Source of the DNA: Xiphophorus maculatus
Taxonomy: Eukaryota; Chordata; Actinopteri; Cyprinodontiformes; Poeciliidae
Length of the DNA: 64,000 nucleotides
Reading direction: 5' to 3'
Assembly: GCF_002775205.1 (NCBI RefSeq)
Contig: NC_036447.1
Coordinates: forward strand, 16,474,501-16,538,500
Position numbers and translations under genes: made by a program. Below, piece after piece: positions 57,001-64,000 of this stretch. How positions within the stretch are numbered: position 1 is the stretch's first letter; the number at the start of each line of letters is the position of its first letter. The notes beneath the pieces are model-generated. The model saw only the letters and a list, made by a program, of their open reading frames with translations, had not been told where the DNA came from and did no database searches.

Positions 57001-60000
57001 ACCTCAATGATGGCGTAAGTGATGAGCAATATTTGTTTATGGGGCTCTAAATATGTTCAATAGTGCTACTAAAAAGACCAAAAACACTTGTGTCCTTTAT
57101 TTGCAGTATTCATACAGGAAATTGGCAGCGAGAGAAAGGGAAACACATGCAGCTGAAGTCAGTAATGGAGCCTCATACGGCTAGGTTGAGGAATAATTGC
57201 CTCTGGATACGGGGCACCTGCTCTACTGTTTTGCAACGCACCATCCGGAAACATTTATTTTTAGGGTGGTAAACATTTATTTACTTTTGTGAAGCAGCCT
57301 CTTAACATTATTAACAACTTAATAAGCAGCAGGTATTAAAGATTCTATGTTTTGTTTTAAAAAGAAAAAAAATCCAGTGAGAGCATTTTAGATTTTCAAA
57401 TGGAGCCGGAGCAATAACACGTCCAGATTCCAAAATAGTGGAACAGCTTTGAGTTTCTTCGTCTGTGAAACATGCACATAATAAGACCTGACTACTGCAG
57501 TAGAGTTTTCATTGTAAACAAACCTCGTAGCAATTTCTGGTACACCACAAAACCTGAAAATTCAGTGTGGAATTTTGAAATAGAAAATGTGTGGGAACCT
57601 TCATCATCAACTTTTGTCACTATTACCCATCACTACTACAGAACCAAACCTCCAAACGCCTCAACTGGGTTACCGGTACAGTTGAGTCCAAATGATTCAT
57701 ACTTCTAGTAGATTTACATTTTTTTCATTCAACCAAAAGGTTTCTGTCTGATTGTAAATGACAGACATTTCACACCAAAAAATAAAAAGACAAGTTAAAA
57801 AGGACATCCTTTTCTCTGTTTCATTTACATTTTTACAAAAAATTCCTGTAATTAAAATTATACACACCTTTCTCAATTGTCGGTGGAAAAACTTTTATTG
57901 GCATTAAACCTTTCTTAAAATGGCTGAGCAGGTTTTTGCATGCGTCTATTGGTTTTTTGACTATTTATTTTTTGGTAATAAGCCTATTTGATTAGAGGTT
58001 TTTAATCAAATGGCCTGCTTGCCATTACCCTAATCTTTAGCTAGGTTCACAGATCATCAGATTCAAGTCACGACTCTGGCTTGGTCGCTGCAAAGCATAA
58101 ATTGTGCCTCCAGTCTGAAGAAACATGCTGTTCAACATGCTGCCCAACTGCTGCTTTGTTTTTGGGGCATTTCAGTGAATGCATTGGAGTATCACGTATG
58201 ATACTGCTGCATGCTGCATTGTAGCATTTTGGATCCTTTTTTTTCTGTACTGATGAAGACACTTCTAGAAATGATGGGGAACTTTCTGAAAATGACAAAT
58301 GTAAAGATAATGTTGAGAAACCTTGTAGATGATGCATACCTTTCAATCAGTACATTCCAGTTGAGACGCTACCAGAAGGCCGAACTGGCTTAGTCCCCGT
58401 CAGCTGGACGCATGGGGGAACATGAGAAGCGTTACACCGCTGTTAGCCGAAGCTGTTTTCACCATCTTGTGCACAACTCGCTTGGTGGTCTGAGTCGTGA
58501 GAAAGTCTTCTCTCGACAATCAGTGGCTGTTGCTTTGTTCCCCTTTCAAAAGATGGTGAATGATTCTGTGTTTTGCAATTCACTGTAATAATGGGAAACT
58601 ACATAGTAATTGCAAAAAAAAAAACACAAAACAGAAATGCATTTTTTTTATATATATCAATGCTGTGACCAACAAGCCAATAGAAGCAGCAAATATGCAA
58701 GAAGTTTCTTCTGCAATTAATGAGTTAAACCATGTGGGTTTTTTTTTTCTTCCCTCCTCTGAGTGTTATTTTTTTTTTGTTTCTCAGGTGAAAGGCCATT
58801 CCACTGCACTCAGTGTGGGGCCTCCTTCACCCAGAAGGGAAACCTGCTTCGCCACATCAAACTGCACTCCGGAGAGAAGCCTTTCAAATGCCCGATGTGC
58901 AGCTACGCCTGCCGACGACGCGACGCTCTCAGCGGGCACCTGCGCACCCATTCTGGTAGCAGCCAGCCACATGCATGCGTTCTTAATCACTCAGCACACA
59001 CACACAGCGTCAACGCGCTCATATATCGTATGCACCTGCGAACAATGCCATGTCAGTTATTCCTTTGAGTCTAGGTTTTCTCTCCCTTTTGAATCTCGGC
59101 TTGTGAGGGTTTGCGGGAGGGCTCTTGGCTTTTCCAGTAACAGCCCCGCCATGCAATCTTGCAAACAACACACATCGCATTATGATATCTTTTACTCAAT
59201 CACCTCTGGAAACTTACTCATTCTCTTTCAGGTCACGTGTTTTTTTTGGTTTTTTTTTACCTGCCGTCCGTTTCAAAACATAAAAGCAAAAAGAAACACC
59301 TCATCAGTTTTTGAGCGAAACTGCACACTTTGTGAAATCATATGTGCTGTGCCAGTTTTCATGCCGTTGATGTTTTTGGTGATTAACTGAAACTCTTGCT
59401 CGCAGTAGAGAAGCCCTTCAAGTGCAACCACTGCAGTCGCAGCTACAAGCAGCGGAGCTCCCTCGACGAGCACAGAGAGAGGTGCCATGTGTACATTCAG
59501 AGCAAAGGTCCCGCCGAGAGAGGTGAGCAGCCGTCACACTCTCTGAAAACATCTCCGAAACTTCACACATGCAGCTGCTGCATCCATCAAGTCCACAAAA
59601 ACACGTTGTTGCTTTTTTTTTTTTTTTTTTTTTCGTGAGCGTACACAGCGGGCGTGCAGTTAAAAAGCCAGCAGATCCTGTTTTTATGGCCTCATTAAAT
59701 TAATGAACTTATAGCTGGTGCCCCATGATTACAGACTAAATAGGTTATGGCTGCTGTGGTGTGATGGCTCAGTGCAGCGGAGACCGCTTCTCATCTCTGT
59801 ATCAGCAAAGGGGAAGCCAAATAGGGCAAACGTTTGAGCCCAGGCCGGCCCAGCGCAGGCACGCTCGCGTAAGACGTCAGCCCCCGCTGCCGACTGTGCC
59901 TTATTGTACCAGCAGGACAGTTGCACGATTGCAACACAGAAGGAGGCGCACTGTTTCTGTGGTCACCGAATGTCGTAAGTTTTGCTTGATAGTGCTGTAG

Positions 60001-63000
60001 TGGTGAGGAAGTACATCCTCATCCTGTGGTCTCTCCTCCTTCACTGATGAGGTAAAAAAAAAAAAAAAAAAACCAGGAAGTGAGGTCAGAGGAGCGTCTA
60101 ATGTCAAATTAATATGTTGTTCCTCCTTGTTGGTTTATTTATGTATTTGCGCTTCATTTTATGAAGAGCAGTGGCTTGGCAACAGGTCTTCATTTCCTTG
60201 ACATTGCTGTCGACTTTCTTTCTATTTTCTTACTCTTTTCTCTTTTTTTTTTTTTGTCTTTTTGTGGTCAAGCAGAGGACAGCCACACAGCCAGGTCTCA
60301 GATGGGCTCAGAGCGCGCGCTGCTTCTCGACAGGCTCGCCAGCAACGTTGCCAAGCGGAAAAGTTCAATGCCACAGAAGTTCACTGGTAAGAGCAAGCAC
60401 AGTGGCATACCTCAAACTGCAAAAAGGGCATACTTTTGTAAAGCAACCTTATTTAACATGCTATGTTCTTACGTTTGTGTTTTAAATGAAATTACACCTA
60501 TTTTCAAACTAGCTTTTGCTGCAATTGCTGCTGTTGTTTTGACATGTTAACAGTGCCTTGCAAAAGTCTTGATACCCCCTGAATTTTCTGCTTTTTGTAA
60601 CATTAAAACTACACACTTCAGTGTATTTATTTGGAGTTTGATGCGACAGACCAACAAAAATTAGAACATGATTGTATTTTGCTTTGATCTCAATCACTCC
60701 GTTGTAGCCCTTGGTTCATTTCCATAACACTTTTCCCAGAATTGCCTTGTATTTAACTCCATGCATCTTCCTATCATCACTGTCTCTTCTTGCGAAACAA
60801 AAGCATTCCCACAGTATGATGCTGCCACCAACATCTTCTGTATGTAGGTCAAAAATGTAGTTTGGGGTTATCCTCTTTTCCTACCTGAGTAAGAGTAACT
60901 GGTGCCTCTTGGCTGCTTCTCTAAAAAAAATCTTCTCCTTGCCCAGCCTGTCAACTTTAAGTGACACCCTTGTCTTAGCAGAAAATAATTGAGCTGTACT
61001 CATTTTAATATACGTTTCATATAGTGAATTGATCACTTTATGATGTTGGAAACTTGGCATGTTATGTCTTAATGTGTCCCGGTTCCAACCTTATCCCAGA
61101 GCTCTGTGCTGTGTTCCCTGGTCTTGGTCAGGCTGTTCCTTCATTAATGCCAAAACTGTGTTTCCCCTTGGGAATGATGTGTTCAGAATAATGAGGCCAA
61201 AAGGTTCTCTTCTAATGGCACATATTTATTGTGTCGTCCGTAAAATAACATGACTTTAAACTTCTCCACAGCCTGATGAGGCTGTTTATTCACTAATGTT
61301 CTCTAATAAACCTTTGAGGTTTTCGCAGAACAGCTGGAGTCATACTGAGATTAAATTACACACAGGTGGAGTTTATGTACTGATGAGGTGCAGGAAATGG
61401 TTGGACTGGATTCTATTTAGGGGTAGCAGATGAAAGGGGGAGAGGGCATATCACAACTTTTTAGGTTCTTTTCATTATAGAAGGGATGTTTGACAATTGT
61501 GCATCGTTTTCATTTGAATCGACATTTATAAGCTAATTTTTTTTGGTCTGTCACATACGATCCTGGTGAAATCAACTGAAGTGTGTGTATGTAACGTGTT
61601 AATGAGTTCAAAGTGGACGTAACCTTTTGCAAGGCACTTCATGTGTTAAGTTGCATCTATTTTCCCCAACAGCTCTTTCTGTAAATGCTGCTGCCTTTTT
61701 CTCAAGTTCACAACAGTTTGCTTGTAGCAATGCTTTAAAGATCTTTAAATAAAGAAGTCTATTGTAAATTATTTCTGTCTGCCTGAGCTTCTTGTTTGTC
61801 TGTGTATCTTTGCTGGCGTCTGTCTCCTGCCAGATGAGAACTGGGGCCAGAACACCTGGCTCACACCACAGAGTGCTTCCCACTGCTCTAGATTTTCTGC
61901 CCAGAGCGGTGTCAGTGTATATGTGACCGTCCATGGTTAATTGAACAAATTTATGTAAAAAAAAAAAACAGAAATATGATTCTGAAAGTTCTCAGTAGTA
62001 TTACTCATTTTCTTTGCTTTGAATTGAACTCGGGTAATCCGCTGGAGTGATGAATGATCAGAAGCTATCAGTTTCAGTAAACGGCTGAGTTGGCGCTGCC
62101 ATTTCCCAAACTTTATGAGCGTACGCACAATTTTTCAAGTCTCCTCTCACCTCTCTGGTTAAGCTCAACATTGGGGTTGTAGTTTCGCAATCACGCCTCA
62201 AGCTTCCCGCGAGCACACACACACATGCACATTAACTAACACATACAACACTCCTACGTCTATCAGCTTGGCAAATGAAGTGAGATCTTTCAATATGACA
62301 ACCACAGGGGAAAAGAGAAGTAAGAGAGTCTGCAACCACAGAGAAAGATAGAACAAGCGGGAGGCGAGAAACGTGAGCAGGTGTTTCTCTGTCGATACTT
62401 CTGTAGCAGCTGCAACAAAGACCTTCGTCTGCGCCGTCTGCTTCCTCTCAGCCCTCTGTCCTCTCCTGGCTCAGGATGTTTTCTTGCTTTTAAGCTTCTT
62501 TTGTCCCATGAAGTGCCTGCAATCCAGGTTAGCCAAATGGGGTGCACATTTTTTGCTCTGTGCGTGCTGCACACCAAAGCGAGGACCCCTGTGAGCCCCA
62601 TCTGGATCTGTCTAAGCTCTTGCCCATCTGTAAGCAATAAGCGCTCTGACTGCAGTTTTCTGCTGCTTGTCCATGTGCAGTGCCTTGCAAAAGTATTCTT
62701 AGCCCTTTGTCACTTTGAAACCACAAACTTCACTGTATTTTATTGGGAGTTTATGTGACAGACTAGCTATAGCGGGATGAATACAAATGTTCACTGCAGT
62801 AGAGATTTTAAACACCCTGACTTGTTTTCCTCCCACTTCACAAGATTACTTTACTTTGTGTTGGTCAGTCACACAGCAAAAACACAAAATCTTACTTTTT
62901 GTCTGATTTCTAGTGCAAATATCTTTGTACACTTGAAATAAGACAAAACTAACTAATACGTAACTTTTCAGCAAGATATACATTGTCTTAAGTTAATGAT

Positions 63001-63924
63001 TCCTTAATATTGATGAAAAAAACACTCGTTATAAGTGAAATAATCTCTGTGGAACAAGTCACTTTTCCCATATTATAAGTTAAACTGCATTGATATTAAT
63101 TCTAAGATATAATGCAAATAAGGTATTTGCACTAAAATTTGTAGAAAAACTCCAAAAAAATACATTGATCTTTGTGGCTGTAACGTGACAAAATGTAACC
63201 CTACTTTAACAAGGTACTGTAATGCTCTTCAGTGAAGTATGTGAAACCAGCCCATGTTGAATCTTCAGTGCTCTCTTGTCGTGTCACTGGTGTAGGCGAC
63301 AACGGGGTCTGCCTGGACCTGAGCTTTAACAGGGAGCTGCTCCACCGATCTGACATAAAGGAACCTCCACCAGGCTCACCAGGGCCAGAGGGCCAGCTGC
63401 AGACAGTCCTTGCAGGCCCAGATGGCGACCCACCTCCCACCCACAGACCGTACCCCATCCCGTTAAACCGCACCGATATCAACCCAATCAGCCTCACCAA
63501 CGGCCACAAGATGCCTCTTCTGGGCCTCCCTCATGGAGCACAGCCGCCCCTCGGCATGGACTCCTTCCACAACGACGCTTCCCAGATGACCCAGCCCGTC
63601 ATGTACAGCTTGGGTCACCTGCTGGGGGGGATCAATCACCAGAACGGCGTCCCACACCCACACAGCCAGCCCATTCCACTGACGCCCCTCGAGGCCCTGC
63701 GGGTCATGCGGGCGGACGGAGAGTCCGGGGCACCGCCCGGAGCGGTGTACCCCTGCGGCCACTGCAGGGTGCTCTTCCTGGACTACGTCATGTACACCAT
63801 CCACATGGGATGCCACGGCTTCCGCGATCCGCTCGAATGCAACGTTTGTGGCCACCGCAGCCGGGACCGTTACGAGTTCTCCTCCCACATAGCCCGCGGC
63901 GAGCACCGCCTAGAACTCAAGTAG
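51023..63924 (+). CDS. ikzf3: Ikaros-family zinc finger 3 (Aiolos), seven coding exons
   Basis: Lymphoid nuclear transcription factor. Coding exons 51023-51074, 51385-51492, 55524-55907, 58788-58955, 59406-59522, 60276-60386 and 63296-63924 all join in phase 1 and give 1569 nt, 522 aa; human Aiolos is 509. Residues 57-110 are strongly acidic, with a sumoylation-type IKTE (56-59) and a CtBP-type PQDLS (110-114). ZF1 has C160/C163/H176/H180 and CGLSCIS, an Aiolos hallmark. ZF2 is C188/C191/H204/H208, ZF3 C216/C219/H232/H236 and ZF4 C244/C247/H260/C264-H265. [20 protein letters not shown] follows. The C-terminal dimerisation fingers are ZF5 (C467..H487) and ZF6 (C495..H517), ending [16 protein letters not shown] between ZF3 and ZF4 and ARGEHR..LK favour IKZF3 over IKZF1/2. 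The 3' UTR continues beyond the window. Confidence 0.95.
51277..51393 (+). repeat. ikzf3: source copy of duplicated ikzf3 exon-2 acceptor region
   Basis: 117 bp covering 108 bp of intron plus the first 9 exon bases. Recurs at 51884-52000 with two mismatches. Confidence 0.97.
51385..51492 (+). CDS. ikzf3: ikzf3 coding exon 2, residues 18-54
   Basis: Acidic segment beginning [16 protein letters not shown]. Acceptor tttgttcag, donor gtatgt. Phase 1 on both sides. A truncated copy of its acceptor region lies 607 bp downstream. Confidence 0.85.
51884..52000 (+). repeat. duplicate of ikzf3 exon-2 acceptor region
   Basis: Offset 607 bp, about 98% identical. Keeps the intact acceptor tttgttcag and 9 bp of exon, then diverges. 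It sits inside a dispersed repeat (51820-52130, gagagaaaggggaagacatg .. gcgccaccacagc). Confidence 0.97.
52037..52082. repeat. perfect 20-bp GC-rich inverted repeat, 6-nt loop
   Basis: Arms 52037-52056 and 52063-52082 around ttctgt, extendable by gtgt/acac with one bulge. Confidence 0.97.
52131..53081 (+). other. ikzf3: ikzf3 intron
   Basis: 52600-53080 is GC-richer with overlapping open frames on both strands but no recognisable product or conserved motif. Confidence 0.4.
53082..53116. repeat. two overlapping perfect 11-bp palindromes
   Basis: 53082-53092 pairs with 53099-53109, and 53089-53099 pairs with 53106-53116. They form alternative hairpins sharing arms. Confidence 0.93.
53887..53921. 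repeat. perfect 14-bp inverted repeat, 7-nt loop
   Basis: Arms 53887-53900 and 53908-53921. Confidence 0.96.
54130..54720 (+). pseudogene. Tc1-like transposase relic in ikzf3 intron
   Basis: [15 protein letters not shown] (about 54186-54230) and, later, VLEWPSQS (about 54588) are Tc1 motifs in broken frames. The element is interrupted by palindromes at 54218-54309. Confidence 0.75.
54218..54309. repeat. two successive perfect 13-bp palindromes
   Basis: 54218-54230 with 54239-54251 (8-nt spacer); 54278-54290 with 54297-54309 (6-nt spacer). A partial third arm (aagatcg) is at about 54253. Confidence 0.94.
54721..55523 (+). other. ikzf3: ikzf3 intron before exon 3
   Basis: Noncoding; no repeat recognised. 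Confidence 0.6.
55524..55907 (+). CDS. ikzf3: ikzf3 coding exon 3: acidic region, CtBP-type motif, zinc finger 1
   Basis: 128 codons: [11 protein letters not shown], a long Glu/Asp run, [11 protein letters not shown], and [13 protein letters not shown] with the rest of ZF1 ending HKRSHT. Acceptor ttttgtctag, donor gtaagc. Confidence 0.93.
55908..57104 (+). other. ikzf3: ikzf3 intron 3, 5' part
   Basis: Noncoding; includes a tandem pair of a 16-bp unit at 56630-56645 and 56646-56661. Confidence 0.6.
57105..57255 (+). repeat. second copy of the gagagaaaggg.. dispersed repeat
   Basis: cagcgagagaaagggaaacacatg and a tail ggcacctgctctactg recall the repeat hosting the exon duplicate at 51820-52130. 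Confidence 0.4.
57675..58390. mobile_element. Tc1-like element relic
   Basis: Left end acagttgagtccaaatgattc resembles a fish Tc1 terminus. The interior has the gacagacatttcacaccaaa and cacgactctggcttgg wording of noncoding Tc1-derived repeats. No coding frame survives. Confidence 0.45.
58788..58955 (+). CDS. ikzf3: ikzf3 coding exon 4: zinc fingers 2 and 3
   Basis: 56 codons: [54 protein letters not shown]. This is the core DNA-binding pair. The Gln-Cys-Gly of ZF2, which in human IKZF1/3 forms the cereblon-recognised hairpin, is retained. Acceptor tttgtttctcag, donor gtagca. Confidence 0.97.
58956..59405 (+). other. ikzf3: ikzf3 intron 4
   Basis: Short intron with T-rich tracts; nothing else seen. 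Confidence 0.7.
59406..59522 (+). CDS. ikzf3: ikzf3 coding exon 5: zinc finger 4
   Basis: 39 codons beginning (V)[19 protein letters not shown] and ending GPAER. Acceptor gctcgcag, donor gtgagc. Phase 1 on both sides. Confidence 0.96.
59523..60275 (+). other. ikzf3: ikzf3 intron 5
   Basis: Holds a T run (about 59611-59633), an A run (about 60053-60071) and a GC/CpG-richer island at 59750-59960 with no ORF support, which could be regulatory. Confidence 0.5.
60276..60386 (+). CDS. ikzf3: ikzf3 coding exon 6
   Basis: 37 codons (E)[17 protein letters not shown] then [19 protein letters not shown], almost identical to Aiolos and Ikaros. Acceptor ggtcaagcag after a long T run, donor gtaaga. Confidence 0.96.
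60551..61640 (-). mobile_element. Tc1-like element with matching terminal repeats in last ikzf3 intron
   Basis: Left end cagtgccttgcaaaagtc at 60551 and right end ccttttgcaaggcactt to about 61640 are inverted copies. The minus strand retains a VGGSIIL-type trace (gttggtggcagcatcatac, about 60812-60831). About 1.09 kb, decayed. Confidence 0.8.
62681..63225. mobile_element. short Tc1-like derivative with a nested repeat
   Basis: Left end cagtgccttgcaaaagtatt and right region tgtaacgtgacaaaatgtaa..aaggtactgta belong to the same family as 60551-61640. The interior 62878-63150 is a separate repeat. The right end lies about 70 bp before the last ikzf3 exon. Confidence 0.7.
62878..63150. mobile_element. 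nested palindromic MITE fragment
   Basis: tctagtgcaaatatctttgt near the left and a decayed inverse (aaggtatttgcactaaaatt) near the right, with ttccttaatattgatgaaa inside, match a long-palindrome fish MITE inserted in the Tc1 derivative. Confidence 0.55.
63296..63924 (+). CDS. ikzf3: ikzf3 last coding exon: activation region and zinc fingers 5-6
   Basis: 209 codons after acceptor tggtgtag. It opens [15 protein letters not shown], then a Pro/Gly/His-rich region, then ZF5 ([19 protein letters not shown]..) and ZF6 ([19 protein letters not shown]..). TAG is at 63922-63924. The exon is GC-rich compared with the AT-rich introns. It lacks the DQAINNAI block found in this exon of mammalian homologues. 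Confidence 0.95.
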
Positions 63925-64000
63925 ACTGCATTCATGCACACAAACAGTCACCACCATGGAGACAGACAACGATTTAGTCATATAAGTAGCTGGTAGTATT

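Noticed and set aside
58560..59390. 276-codon plus-strand frame over ikzf3 exon 4
   Set aside because: It is in a different frame from the zinc fingers; the length comes from few stops in T-rich introns and one GC-rich exon.

Overview
The window looks like teleost fish nuclear DNA. It is AT-rich and intron-rich, with GT..AG-spliced vertebrate genes, many decayed Tc1/mariner copies, hAT-type MITEs, one tRNA-derived SINE and one LINE relic. Three complete protein-coding genes could be assembled exon by exon with consistent splice phases. The combination smarce1 / igfbp4 / ikzf3 corresponds to part of human 17q12-q21.2, so this is a conserved vertebrate neighbourhood in rearranged, compacted form.

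Layout: 1-430 holds a Tc1 transposase relic and 430-7430 is intergenic, with a promoter-like CCAAT/E-box block at 6.3-7.0 kb. smarce1 (BAF57, minus strand) runs from a CpG-containing 5' region near 19.5-19.8 kb to a stop codon at 8409 and a probable poly(A) signal at 7440. About 10 kb of noncoding DNA with TE relics and a SINE follows. igfbp4 (minus) has its stop at 29437, four coding exons, a 9-kb first intron and a candidate TATA box at 45451-45459. The igfbp4-ikzf3 spacer (45.5-50 kb) holds a Tc1 relic, an (AT)n microsatellite, a hAT MITE and a LINE fragment. ikzf3 (Aiolos, plus strand) has a probable 5' UTR exon ending at 50246 and seven coding exons from 51023 to 63924.

Predicted products: Smarce1 of 427 aa (431 if a doubtful 12-nt microexon is used), an HMG-box subunit of SWI/SNF (BAF) remodelers. 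Igfbp4 of 258 aa, a secreted IGF-binding protein. Ikzf3 of 522 aa, a lymphoid zinc-finger transcription factor. The genes are neighbours by synteny and not parts of one pathway, although Ikaros-family proteins are known to work with BAF/NuRD remodelers.

The most unusual signals are: (1) an RGD tripeptide in the C-terminal domain of Igfbp4 at the place where IGFBP1/2 carry theirs; (2) a 117-bp copy of the ikzf3 coding exon 2 acceptor region 607 bp downstream, next to a perfect 20-bp hairpin; (3) a recurring class of perfect 10-20-bp inverted repeats with 4-9-nt loops, some overlapping in an A-A'-A order, which suggests fold-back template switching; (4) last exons of both smarce1 and igfbp4 flanked by roughly 80-100-bp direct repeats about 1.4 kb apart; (5) an Ikzf3 last exon that appears to lack a block conserved in mammalian Ikaros-family proteins; (6) unresolved coding-like GC-rich blocks inside igfbp4 intron 1. 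All identifications are from reading the sequence and remembered family features. No searches were run.
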